From Lachnoclostridium sp. UBA3320 (lineage in GTDB: Bacteria; Bacillota; Clostridia; Lachnospirales; Lachnospiraceae), in assembly GCA_002361175.1 (NCBI GenBank), contig DESG01000016.1, positions 1-24,400 on the forward strand: a DNA stretch of 24,400 nt, given 5' to 3'. The position numbers were made by a program, and so were the translations under genes. Under the pieces are notes generated by a model that was given only the letters and a program-made list of their open reading frames with translations, made no database searches and was not told the DNA's origin. This document shows, piece after piece, positions 1 through 9,700 of this stretch. Positions within the stretch are counted from its first letter, which is position 1; each line of letters opens with the position of its first letter.

Positions 1-40
1 GATTAAGAGTCAGGTGCTCTGCCAGCTGAGCTAGAAGCGC
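1..40 (-). tRNA. tRNA-Lys (anticodon CTT), 5' part only
   Basis: Read on the minus strand, the first 40 bases form the 5' half of a tRNA. There is a 7-base acceptor strand (GCGCTTC), then TA, a D-arm GCTC/GAGC around AGCTGGCA, and the 5' side of the anticodon stem (CCTGA). The anticodon loop CTCTTAA has CTT at positions 34-36, which reads AAG (lysine). The 3' half lies beyond the left end of the window, so the T-arm and the acceptor pairing cannot be checked. A well-formed promoter lies upstream at 81-109. Confidence 0.9.
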
Positions 41-80
41 ATATATATAAAATTCTTAACTATTTTTTAACAACGAGGTT

Positions 81-109
81 ATTATAGCAATCCTATAATA
101 AAAATGCAA
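81..109 (-). promoter_or_regulatory. Sigma-A-type promoter of the tRNA-Lys gene
   Basis: On the minus strand a -35 TTGCAT (104-109) and a perfect -10 TATAAT (81-86) are separated by exactly 17 bases. The predicted start near position 74 is about 34 bases before the tRNA 5' end, as expected for a processed tRNA precursor. Assignment is by consensus only. Confidence 0.75.
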
Positions 110-221
110 GTCATTTTTAAGAAAATTTTCATGTTTTTTGTAATTTTGCCACTATTCACAACAAAATTAGTTATAAATACTAATATTTTTGCTAATTTGC
201 TTAAAAATAAATTAAAGATAC

Positions 222-250
222 TTGTATTTTGTCTTAAAAGTATATATAAT
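222..250 (+). promoter_or_regulatory. Sigma-A-type promoter for the aminotransferase/teichoic-acid block
   Basis: A -35 TTGTAT (222-227) and a perfect -10 TATAAT (245-250) have a 17-base spacer. The predicted start near 257 leaves a leader of about 64 bases before the ATG at 321, which has GAAAGGAG in front of it. I see no riboswitch-like fold in this leader. The 280-base gap between the tRNA and the first gene holds only this promoter and the divergent tRNA promoter, in very AT-rich sequence. Confidence 0.7.
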
Positions 251-320
251 ACATAAACGTTTGATGTAAAAACTCTTTCCGATATAAGAAGGCTATATTT
301 TTGAAAGGAGATAAATTTTT

Positions 321-1523
321 ATGATAGCAAAAAAAATGGTAGCATATGTAGAAGGAAGTTCTGTTACAAGGGCTATGTTTGAGGAAGGAAAAAAACTTGC
401 AGCAGAGTATGGGGCTTTGAATGTATATGATTTTAGTCTCGGCAATCCCAGTACACCACCACCTGCATGTGTAAAAGAGGCGTTTAAGGATATTATAGAA
501 AATACTAGTCCAAATAAATTACATGGCTATATGAGCAATTCAGGACATGAGGAAGTACGTGAAGCTATTGCTTGCTCTATTAATAAAAAGTTTAAAACTT
601 CATTGTCACAGAAAAATATAGTTATGACTGTGGGAGCAGCAGGTGGCTTAAATGTGATGCTTAAAGTTTTACTTGACCCATGTGATGAAGTGATTTTATT
701 TGCCCCATATTTTGGAGAGTATAATAATTATGTTGCAAATTTTGATGGTAAGGTAGTTGTTATCCCCCCTGCAATACCTTCATTCTTGCCAGACTTTAAA
801 ACATTTGAAGAAAAAATAACAAGCCGTACTAAGGCAGTGGTTATAAATACTCCAAATAATCCAACAGGTGTAATTTATACAGAAGATACTATAAAAGAAC
901 TTGCAAAGATACTTGAGAGCAAGCAAAAAGAGTATGGCACGCAGATATATATTATATCAGATGAACCATATCGTGAGCTTGTATACGATGATATAGAAGT
1001 TCCTTATGTTACAAATTATTATAAAAATACAGTTGTTTGTTATTCTTATAGCAAATCACTGTCTTTGCCTGGTGAACGTATAGGATATCTTGTAATACCT
1101 GATGAAGTAGATGACTTTGAAAATGTCGTGTCTGCTGCTAATGTGGCAAACCGCATACTTGGCTTTGTAAATGCACCATCTATTATGCAGTTAGCTGTGG
1201 CAAGATGTCTTGATGCAACATCAGATATTTCTGTCTATGACACTAATCGTAAACTTTTGTATGATAAGCTTACATCACTTGGCTTTGAATGTGTAAAACC
1301 ACAGGGAGCATTTTATTTATGGGTAAAGACTCCTACAGAAGATGATTTAAAGTTTGTAGATAAAGCAAAGGAATTTAATATATTACTTGTACCAGGAAGT
1401 TCATTTATGTGTAAAGGATATGTCCGTATAGCATATTGTGTAGATACAGACATGATAAAGCGTTCATTTGCAGCGTTTGAAAAACTTGCAGCAAGTTACA
1501 ATTTAAAGGAGGCAGAAAAATGA
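321..1523 (+). CDS. PLP-dependent class I/II aminotransferase (aspartate aminotransferase family)
   Basis: This is a 400-residue fold-type I aminotransferase that should move an amino group between an amino acid and a 2-oxo acid in the cytoplasm. Visible hallmarks are the NTPNNPTG motif, the SDEPYREL segment carrying the PLP-contacting Asp, the YSYSKSLSLPGERIG motif with the Schiff-base lysine at about K245, and a C-terminal VRIAYC segment with the likely carboxylate-binding Arg. The length fits the family. The start is supported by GAAAGGAG just upstream. Its last codons carry AAAGGAGG (1505-1512), the ribosome binding site of the next gene, which overlaps it by ATGA, so the two are translationally coupled. 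The amino-acid substrate cannot be read from sequence; aspartate, alanine or aromatic substrates are possible. Confidence 0.88.
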   Translation: MIAKKMVAYVEGSSVTRAMFEEGKKLAAEYGALNVYDFSLGNPSTPPPACVKEAFKDIIENTSPNKLHGYMSNSGHEEVREAIACSINKKFKTSLSQKNIVMTVGAAGGLNVMLKVLLDPCDEVILFAPYFGEYNNYVANFDGKVVVIPPAIPSFLPDFKTFEEKITSRTKAVVINTPNNPTGVIYTEDTIKELAKILESKQKEYGTQIYIISDEPYRELVYDDIEVPYVTNYYKNTVVCYSYSKSLSLPGERIGYLVIPDEVDDFENVVSAANVANRILGFVNAPSIMQLAVARCLDATSDISVYDTNRKLLYDKLTSLGFECVKPQGAFYLWVKTPTEDDLKFVDKAKEFNILLVPGSSFMCKGYVRIAYCVDTDMIKRSFAAFEKLAASYNLKEAEK

Positions 1524-2578
1524 GTAATTGGAGAGATAATATACGTTTGGTAGAGCCATATGTTCCAGGAGAACAGCCAGACTTTCCTGACATGGTAAAA
1601 CTTAATACTAATGAAAATCCTTATCCACCATCACCAAAAGTATTTAAGGCAATAAAAGATTTTGATGCTGATACACTAAAACTTTATCCAGACCCATCTC
1701 TGCATCTTCTTGTAGATGCCATTGCAAAAAATTATGGTATTGAGGACAATCAGGTATTTACAGGAATTGGTTCTGATGATGTACTTGCTATTGCATTTAT
1801 GACATTTTTTAACAGTAAAAAACCTATACTTTTTCCAGATATAACATATTCATTTTACAGTGTGTGGGCCAAGCTTTTTAAAATACCATATAAAAGCCCA
1901 GAACTTGATAAAGATTTTATGATAAAAGCTAAAGATTACTACTCTGACAATGGAGGAATTGTTATAGCTAACCCAAATGCTCCTACAGGCATAAGTCAGA
2001 GTGAAGATTTTTTAATAGATATAATAGAGCACAACCGTGATGTTATTGTTATAATAGATGAGGCATATGTAGATTTTTGCGGCAAGTCAGCACTGCATCT
2101 GACAAAACGCTATGATAATGTACTTGTGGTACAGACGTGTTCTAAATCACGTTCACTTGCAGGAATGCGCATAGGATATGCTATGGGCAATCCAGAGCTT
2201 ATAAAGGCAATGGATGATGTAAGACTTTCATTTAATAGCTACCCTATGACAAGATTGTCTATAGCAGTAGGCAAAGCTGCTATGGAAGATGCAGATTACT
2301 ATAAAGAAACTACTAAAAAAATTATCGAAACAAGAGAGTGGACAAAAAAAGAATTAAAAAGACTTGGATTTACATTTGGCGACTCAGAAACAAACTTTAT
2401 ATTTGCAGTACATAGCTCTTTTAAAGCAGAATATATATTTCGTAAATTAAAGGAAAAACATATTTTTGTAAGGCATTTTAATTCTCCTCGTATAGACAAT
2501 TATTTAAGGATTTCTATAGGTACACAAGAACAGATGCAGTATTTTATAACTGAATTAGAAAAAATATTAATGAAATAA
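1520..2578 (+). CDS. hisC: Histidinol-phosphate aminotransferase (HisC-like)
   Basis: This 352-residue fold-type I aminotransferase has the HisC pattern. It carries KLNTNENPYPPSP near the N-terminus, the NPNAPTG motif, IIDEAYVDF, and TCSKSRSLAGMRIGYA with the PLP lysine at about K209. HisC converts imidazole-acetol phosphate and glutamate to histidinol phosphate in histidine synthesis. Its length is typical. It overlaps the previous aminotransferase gene by four bases (ATGA) and has AAAGGAGG seven bases ahead of the ATG. No other histidine gene lies in the window, so the gene is away from any his operon here. HisC relatives also include L-threonine-phosphate decarboxylase (CobD) and aromatic aminotransferases, so a different substrate is possible. 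Confidence 0.82.
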   Translation: MSNWRDNIRLVEPYVPGEQPDFPDMVKLNTNENPYPPSPKVFKAIKDFDADTLKLYPDPSLHLLVDAIAKNYGIEDNQVFTGIGSDDVLAIAFMTFFNSKKPILFPDITYSFYSVWAKLFKIPYKSPELDKDFMIKAKDYYSDNGGIVIANPNAPTGISQSEDFLIDIIEHNRDVIVIIDEAYVDFCGKSALHLTKRYDNVLVVQTCSKSRSLAGMRIGYAMGNPELIKAMDDVRLSFNSYPMTRLSIAVGKAAMEDADYYKETTKKIIETREWTKKELKRLGFTFGDSETNFIFAVHSSFKAEYIFRKLKEKHIFVRHFNSPRIDNYLRISIGTQEQMQYFITELEKILMK

Positions 2579-2605
2579 TGACAGAAACAGAAAAAAGTGC
2601 TATTA

Positions 2606-2611
2606 TATAAT
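2606..2611 (+). promoter_or_regulatory. Possible -10 element before tagD
   Basis: In the 88-base gap between hisC and tagD a perfect TATAAT lies about 55 bases before the tagD start. The position 17 bases upstream has no recognisable -35 (AGAAAC). The gap is the longest in this gene block, so a secondary promoter is reasonable but unproven. Confidence 0.3.
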
Positions 2612-2666
2612 CTATGTGTCTGGAAACTAATATATAGAATTGATGTGAATGATATGGAGATTATTT

Positions 2667-3056
2667 ATGAAAAAAGTAATTACTTATGGAACATTTGACT
2701 TGCTGCATGTAGGGCATATTAATCTGTTAAGAAGGGCAAGAGAACTTGGCGACTACTTGCTTGTTGCTATTTCCACAGATGAATTTAATGCCATAAAAGA
2801 AAAAAAGGCTTATTATTCTTATGAAGATAGAAAACAGATTTTGGAAGCTGTGCGATATGTAGACAAAGTGATTCCAGAAAATACATGGGAACAGAAAATA
2901 AAAGATGTAATAGAAAATAATATTGATATATTTGTTATGGGACATGACTGGGAAGGCAAGTTTGACTTTCTTAAAGACTATTGTGAAGTTATATACCTTC
3001 CAAGGACAGAAGGTATATCTACTACAAAGATAAAAAGCGATTTAGGTATTAAGTAA
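2667..3056 (+). CDS. tagD: Glycerol-3-phosphate cytidylyltransferase (TagD)
   Basis: This enzyme couples CTP and sn-glycerol-3-phosphate to CDP-glycerol, the activated building block of poly(glycerol-phosphate) teichoic acid. The nucleotidyltransferase HxGH motif is at H14-V-G-H17 within GTFDLLHVGH, and the second signature RTEGISTTKI begins at R113. From this start the protein is 129 residues, which as I recall matches Bacillus subtilis TagD. I chose the ATG at 2667 because GGAGA (2656-2660) sits six bases upstream and the protein then begins MKKVITYGTFD. The in-frame ATG at 2649 would add six residues and has no suitable ribosome binding site. The polymerase gene that would use CDP-glycerol begins 19 bases later. 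Confidence 0.95.
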   Translation: MKKVITYGTFDLLHVGHINLLRRARELGDYLLVAISTDEFNAIKEKKAYYSYEDRKQILEAVRYVDKVIPENTWEQKIKDVIENNIDIFVMGHDWEGKFDFLKDYCEVIYLPRTEGISTTKIKSDLGIK

Positions 3057-3075
3057 TACGGAAAGGGAATTTAAG

Positions 3076-6000
3076 ATGTTTATTAACAAAATAAAAAAGA
3101 AAGCAGTAAGTGGGCTGCATGTCTTAAAAAATAATTTAAGAAGAATATTTGGAAGAGCCCCTAAAATGAAGTTTTTTTATGGAAGTTATTATAAGCATTG
3201 CAATGTAATAGACAACCGCATACTGTTTGAATCATTTCATGGCACTACTATATCTGACTCGCCTTTTTATATTTTAAAGGAATTGCTTTCACGTCCTGAT
3301 GCCTCTAAATATGAAATATATTACAGCAGTAATACTGATGATTATGAAACACATAAGAAATTTATTGAGGCTAATAATATACCAGTAAAGCTTGTATGCA
3401 TTTCGTCATATAAGTATCTTAAGGTACTTGCAACAGCCAAATATCTTATTAACAATAGTTCTTTTCCTGTATATTTTATAAGAAAGGACGAGCAGGTATA
3501 TTTGCAGACATGGCATGGCACGCCTTTAAAGACGCTTGGCAAGAAGATGCGTAAGGGTATTGAGTCTATGTACAATGTACAGCATAATTTTTTACAGGCA
3601 TCATATCTTATGCATCCAAATGAATTTACTAAAAATGCTATAATGCAGGACTACAACTTAGATGCACTGTATACTGGAAAGGTGGCATTAAGCGGCTATC
3701 CAAGAAACAGCATTTTTATGGATGAGCAGAAAGCGTTTGATGTAAGAAAAAAGCTTGGGCTTTTGGACAAGGTTGTGTATGCATATATGCCTACTTGGAG
3801 GGGAACAAGCAATCACTCTGTCCAGTATAACTCATATAGCAGGGAAATATCACAGATGATGGAATACCTTGACAAGAGGATGAAAGATAACCAAGTTTTA
3901 TATGTGAATTTTCATCCAATCCTTAAAAATGCCATACAGCTTGGCTCATATAAACATATTAAAAGTTTTCCAGCAGAAGTTGACAAATATGAGTTTTTAA
4001 ACAGTGTAGATGCACTTATTACAGACTATTCAAGTGTATTTTTCGACTTCTCTGTAACAAGAAAACCAATTATATTATATATGTATGACTATGATAAGTA
4101 TATTAAAGACCGAGGTATGTATATAGATATAAAAGAACTGCCTTTTGTAAAACTCTATGATATAGAGTCACTTTCAGAGTGGCTTGTTACAGAAAAAATT
4201 CTTGGTGAAGGATATGATGATGGCGACTACTGCGAGAAATTTATAAAGTATGATTCACTTGATGCACCAGCTAAGATGCTTGACCTTGTGCTTTATGGCA
4301 AAGAAGACAATATGGTTATACAGGACTATTCTGAAAATATGCAGCAGCCTAGGCGTGTAATTCATCCATCAAAAGTTATCAGTAAAAGTGACCTTGAGGC
4401 TATCAGTAAGTATGCTCAAAAAAATGATATTGTCCAGTTTGAAAAAAAGTGGTTTAAAAATGGTTTAAGTGCAAAGCTTTATGACAACTATAATGACAGC
4501 TTTGATTATGTTATTATTACAAATACAACTCCAAGGACGTATTTTGAAGAGATACTTGTAAAGCTTAAAGTAAAATCTGTAAAAGACAGGTTAAGGGAAC
4601 GTGAACTTAAAAGAACATTTCCAAGGCTTAAAGTACAGCCTGTCTATATAAGGAAGTTTCATGCAGCAGAAGAAGGATGCAGTATAAATAATGCAGATAA
4701 AAAAAATATACAAGCAAAGCTTGAGAGCAAAAACAACAAGATTTATATAGATGTTTTGTTAGATAATCCTGAACGTATACCTGTGAAGTTTATGTTAATA
4801 GACTCCAAAAATAAGATAAGGTGTGTAAGAGAAACTACAAAAGAAGAGCGATTGCAAAGAAAGATTTGTGAAGATTTTGAAGATTGGAAACAAAAGCTTG
4901 TGCCATCAGACAGATATCTTATGGCAGCAGAGATTTTAGACCAAGCTTTTTCAATAAGGTATATTGCCACATTTATTGATTCTGAATGGGCAAAAGAGGC
5001 TGATTCTCTGTATGAAAGATTTGATAAACCAGAGGCGTATAAATCACCATGTATAGTTACAGGTGTTGGAAACCCTGAGTTTAAGTCAGGAAGGAAATAT
5101 GAACCTGGCAAGGTGGCAATACTTCCTTATATAAGAATGGGAAGCAGAACTTTTGGTATATGCTTTTGCAAGCCTGAAAGAGTGATTAATGAATATACAC
5201 AGGCTAGAATTTTAAAAATAAAATCTACTAAATCTGTTTCAACTGTTTATATGAAAATGAAGAAACAAGAGGGTATGTCCATCAAAAATATTGTTTTGCG
5301 GTACAGAAGTGCAGTAAGTTATGATATCCCTGTAGAGTACAGTATAAAAGAAAATGGCAGATATTATATTATAAAAACAGTTATAGATTTTGAAACGCTT
5401 CCTTTAAGGGAACTTTATTGGGACTTGCGCATCCTTGCAGATAAATATGGATATGAAAACGAGATAAGGGCACGGTTTACAGGCAATTACTGGAAGTACA
5501 ACTTTTATCTTACAAACAGGCAGTATTCTGCTGGTGAGGGGCATATGACATTTCCTTATTATACAAAAGGCGCATGTCTTGCATACCTTTACCGCCCAGA
5601 TTCTCCATATGATGTCTATGCAACAAAAATTAAAGAAATGGCAGCAAGTATTGTTTATATATTGTCAAAACCACTGTTTAGGCGCAGGAAAATATGGCTT
5701 GTGTATGAGAAATTCTGTTCCATGGCACAAGACAATGGTTATTATTTCTTTAAATACTGTATGGAAAATCTTCCAGAAGAAGAAAAAAAAGACATTTTTT
5801 ATGTAATTGATAAAAATGCACCTGATTATGACAAGATTAAGACATATGATGACCATATAATACAGTTTATGAGCTTTAAACACATTTTGTATGTGCTTGG
5901 GTCAGTTTTATATATTGCCTCTGACTCAAGGACGCATTTATATGCTTGGAGATGCAAGACAAGTCTTATACGTTCCAAAATTGATAAAAGACCTATCTTT

Positions 6001-6780
6001 TTCTTACAACATGGTGTTACAGCTCTTAAACGTGTTGCGCCTCTGTTTGGAAAGCATGGAAGCAGTCCTATGACATATTTTGCTACAACATCACGATTTG
6101 AGCAGGATATAGTAGTAAAGTATCTGGATTATAAAAGAAGTAAAGCACCAATGACAGGCTTTACAAGATGGGATGTACTAGAAGATGCAAAAACAGAAGA
6201 TGACAAGCTTATACTTCTTATGCCGACATGGCGTTCTTGGCTTGAAGAGGTCAGCGATGAAGAATTTCTTGCAAGCGGCTATTACAAGAATTACTCAGCA
6301 CTTTTACAAAGCAGCCGTTTATCAAAACTGCTTGAGGACAATGACACAAGGATGATATTTTATATCCATCCAAAGTTTGCAGGATATTTAAAGAACTTTA
6401 AACAGACAGCGAATAATATTACGCTTGTGCCTTTTGGCGAAGAACCGCTTAATGAAATTATGATGAAGTGTCATATGTTAATTACGGACTATTCAAGTGT
6501 ATGTTGGGATGTTTATTATCAGAAGAAACCTGTTATTTTTTATCAGTTTGACTATGAAAAGTATGATATGGCGCATGGTAGCTATATTGATATGGAGACA
6601 GAGCTTTTCGGAAGGCGTGCTGTAACAGGTGATGAACTTTTGGATGAAATTGAACAATGTATCATTTCTGGTTTTTCATTAAATCAGAAAGAATTAGAAG
6701 AACATCATCACTATTTTGAATATATTGATGATAAAAACAGCGAACGTACTTATCTTTACTTAAAAGAAAAGGGATATTAG
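3076..6780 (+). CDS. Double-module CDP-glycerol glycerophosphotransferase (teichoic acid polymerase, TagB/TagF-like)
   Basis: This 1234-residue protein contains two separate glycerophosphotransferase modules of the TagB/TagF type. Module 1 (about residues 45-400) has WHGTP at 146-150, MPTWRG at 238-243, an HP pair at 280-281 and ITDYSS at 315-320. Module 2 (about 860-1225) has QHGV at 978-981, MPTWR at 1049-1053, HP at 1098-1099 and ITDYSS at 1136-1141. Both therefore keep the conserved histidine and acidic/serine motifs linked to CDP-glycerol use. In known family members such enzymes add glycerol-phosphate units to a lipid-linked primer on the inner membrane face. No signal peptide or membrane helix is evident, but the N-terminus is lysine/arginine-rich, which suits peripheral membrane binding. 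Residues about 430-850 are beta-rich and unassigned. The gene follows tagD by 19 bases, with GAAAGGGAA upstream of the ATG. Confidence 0.9.
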   Translation: MFINKIKKKAVSGLHVLKNNLRRIFGRAPKMKFFYGSYYKHCNVIDNRILFESFHGTTISDSPFYILKELLSRPDASKYEIYYSSNTDDYETHKKFIEANNIPVKLVCISSYKYLKVLATAKYLINNSSFPVYFIRKDEQVYLQTWHGTPLKTLGKKMRKGIESMYNVQHNFLQASYLMHPNEFTKNAIMQDYNLDALYTGKVALSGYPRNSIFMDEQKAFDVRKKLGLLDKVVYAYMPTWRGTSNHSVQYNSYSREISQMMEYLDKRMKDNQVLYVNFHPILKNAIQLGSYKHIKSFPAEVDKYEFLNSVDALITDYSSVFFDFSVTRKPIILYMYDYDKYIKDRGMYIDIKELPFVKLYDIESLSEWLVTEKILGEGYDDGDYCEKFIKYDSLDAPAKMLDLVLYGKEDNMVIQDYSENMQQPRRVIHPSKVISKSDLEAISKYAQKNDIVQFEKKWFKNGLSAKLYDNYNDSFDYVIITNTTPRTYFEEILVKLKVKSVKDRLRERELKRTFPRLKVQPVYIRKFHAAEEGCSINNADKKNIQAKLESKNNKIYIDVLLDNPERIPVKFMLIDSKNKIRCVRETTKEERLQRKICEDFEDWKQKLVPSDRYLMAAEILDQAFSIRYIATFIDSEWAKEADSLYERFDKPEAYKSPCIVTGVGNPEFKSGRKYEPGKVAILPYIRMGSRTFGICFCKPERVINEYTQARILKIKSTKSVSTVYMKMKKQEGMSIKNIVLRYRSAVSYDIPVEYSIKENGRYYIIKTVIDFETLPLRELYWDLRILADKYGYENEIRARFTGNYWKYNFYLTNRQYSAGEGHMTFPYYTKGACLAYLYRPDSPYDVYATKIKEMAASIVYILSKPLFRRRKIWLVYEKFCSMAQDNGYYFFKYCMENLPEEEKKDIFYVIDKNAPDYDKIKTYDDHIIQFMSFKHILYVLGSVLYIASDSRTHLYAWRCKTSLIRSKIDKRPIFFLQHGVTALKRVAPLFGKHGSSPMTYFATTSRFEQDIVVKYLDYKRSKAPMTGFTRWDVLEDAKTEDDKLILLMPTWRSWLEEVSDEEFLASGYYKNYSALLQSSRLSKLLEDNDTRMIFYIHPKFAGYLKNFKQTANNITLVPFGEEPLNEIMMKCHMLITDYSSVCWDVYYQKKPVIFYQFDYEKYDMAHGSYIDMETELFGRRAVTGDELLDEIEQCIISGFSLNQKELEEHHHYFEYIDDKNSERTYLYLKEKGY

Positions 6781-6784
6781 AACT

Positions 6785-9700
6785 ATGTTAAAGAAACGAA
6801 TATGTATTTTACTTAGCTTTTTGATGATAATGACATGCCTATCCCCTGTCAGTTTATATGGGAATACAAAAACTGTTTTGGCAAAAAAATTGCGTAAAGA
6901 AGAGGCAGGGGCAGCTACAGGTGCTGCTGTGGGCAGCACTTTATCATCACAGGGCAATCTAAGGCTTATATTTACAACAGATATTCATGGGCAAGTTGTA
7001 AATTATGATTACCAGACAGGAAAGATTTTAAACAGAGGTTTAAACAAGGTCTATACCATGATACAGTCTGCAAGGTCAGAGGTAGGAGATAGCTATTTTA
7101 CATTTGACCTAGGCGATAGTGTAATGGACTTTAATTCTGATTATATATATAGTCAGGATACAGAGTCTTTGCAGCCTGTATATAACGCTATGTCAATTAT
7201 TAATTATGATGCTATTACCCTTGGCAACCATGATTTTGATTTTGGCTATGATTATATTGTAAACCAGCTTGAAATGTCAGGGCTTATGGAAAAGTGTGTC
7301 CTTGGAAATGTACATTCAAGTATTAATGGTGACAGTGTATTTGGCGTAGAAAATAAAATTATTGAAAAACAGATAATGTCAGAAACAGGGGAGCAATTAA
7401 CTGTAAAGGTTGGAATAGTTGGCGAGACTACACCATCACTTTCAACAAGGTCAGAAGCTTATAAAAACAAGCTTGTCACAGAAGATATTGTAGAAAATGC
7501 TAAAAAACAGGTTGCATCACTTAAAGAACAGGGTGCAGATATTATTGTAGTGCTGGCTCATTCAGGATTTGGTACAGATACACCTTCTGCAAGGTCAGCA
7601 GATACAGCATATGCCCTTACAAAAATTGACGGTGTTGATGTTGTGCTTGCAGGGCATGACCATATTGATTTTCCTGTAAAGGATAAAAATGATGTACACT
7701 ACACACTGCCAAATGTTGATAAAGATACAGGACTTGTAAATGGCAAACGGCTTGTTATGGTAAGAGACAGTTGTCGTGGCATAGGTGTGGTAGACTTAAA
7801 ACTTAAAAAAGATGGTGATAAAGTCGTAATAGACAATTCATCATATGAAATAAGAAAAGTTACAGAAGCAATAGAAGGCAATCAAGACATTGCTAATACA
7901 ATGTCTGCTTGGGATGCAAAGCTTAAAGAATACTGCCAAAAACAAGTAGGCAATATTGCAGATGGACAGCGTTGGGATAATTATGATGCACTGATTGAGA
8001 GTAATGAAATTATGCAAACAGTACATAATGCACAGATAGAATATGCATCAAACTATATAATGAATGATGCACCTGAATACAAGGATTATCCAATTGTGTC
8101 CATTACAAGATACACAAAGTATGGCTCTGACAGTGGAGCGGATTTTGCAGATTTGTCAGGTACAGTTGTGGAAGGCAATGCAGATTCTTTCGCCAACTAT
8201 CACAGATATGTATATATCTACAAAATGACAGGACAGCAGTTAAAAGAGTGGATGGAGTGGAGTGCGTCTATTTATCAGACTGTCAATACATCGTCAGTGG
8301 AAAACTGGAATAATATATTTATTTCTGATTATGTCAAGAAAGAGGGCGGCAATTCACTTGTACAGGAAGAATGTCTTTCAGAGTGGAACAGGTTTTTCCA
8401 GTTTGAGGGCATAGAGTATAAGATTGATTTAATGGCTGCGCCAAGATACGATTATGATGGCAACAAAATCAACGACACAAACCGTATAAAAGATGTAACT
8501 AGAAACGGTGTGCCTGTTGGTGATGAAGATAATTTTATACTTGTTACAGATAAAATAGTTGCAGGTATACAGTCACAGGCAAATGTAGGCATTGTACAGC
8601 AGGTAGTTTCTAAATCGCATGTAATACTACAAGATATTGTACTTGATTACCTTGCTAAAAAAGCACTGCTTGGAAATCTTGAAGTTACAGTAAATCACAA
8701 CTGGGAACTTTTACTTCCTGATAATTATAAATTTATGCTTGTTACAGGAGCTGGCGCAGGAAATGAGATATTAAATAAAGAGTGGTGTGAAAGTCTTTAT
8801 GGCAATCTTGCAGAGACAAATTACTACAAATGCCATTACACTGGAAGTAACAAAGCTGACACGGATGCGCCGGGCGTAGTACTCTCTTCAGACAATACAG
8901 CAGAGACTAATACTCCTATAAATATATCAGTAATTGCAAACGACAAGTCAGGTATTAAAACTATGAAATATGCTTATGGTGTGTTTAATAGTAAGGATGA
9001 TGAAGTGTGGACTACTGTCGCAACTGGTGGTGCAATAAATATAGAAGGAAATGTGTTTGAAGCATCAAAAAGCGGTGTTTACTCTGTATATGTAGAGGAC
9101 GGCGCAGGCAATGTATCTATAGAAAAAATCGCTGTTACTAATATAAATCCTGAAATACTGGTAACACCAACAGTTAATAAAATCGACAACAATGATGCTA
9201 AAATAACAGGAATGGCAGAGCCTAACCTTAAAATATATGTAACAACAGACAAATACTTATATGATGGCAAAGTAGGTGTTGATGGTTCATTTTCAGTTAC
9301 AATACCTCCACAGAAAGCAAAGAAAAAACTCAGCGTATATGTGGAAGATAACACTGGCAGGACAAGTAATGCTGCTACAGTAGTAGTTAAACGTGCAGGT
9401 CCTAACTGTCCTACAATAACAAGTGCAAAAAATAACGGCACAACTATAGAAGGGCTTACCCATGATACCAATGTTAAGATTTTTGCAGTAATTGGTGAAA
9501 AAGTATATGTATCTAAAAGTCTTGGTACATCATATTATACAGGGTGTAAAAAATATGATGAAAATTTGACAATTAAGACAACAGACATAGAGATTAAAGA
9601 TACAGGAGCTTATTCTGTCACTATACCTAATCAGTATGCAGGAACAGAAGTTAAAGTATTTTCTGTAGATAAGCTTGGGCGTGTCAGTCATGCAAGAAAA

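Noticed and set aside
41..320. Possible riboswitch or small RNA in the first intergenic region
   Set aside because: The sequence is very AT-rich with no stable long stem or known aptamer core; only two promoters are supported.
2649..2666. An upstream in-frame ATG for tagD
   Set aside because: GGAGA lies between it and the ATG at 2667, and the shorter form matches the usual 129-residue TagD.
9079..9471. Minus-strand open frame of 130 codons inside the phosphoesterase gene
   Set aside because: It is antisense to a well-supported coding region, has hydrophobic composition typical of a shadow frame and has no start signals. The same applies to the other antisense frames, such as 14231-14707 and 10190-10582.
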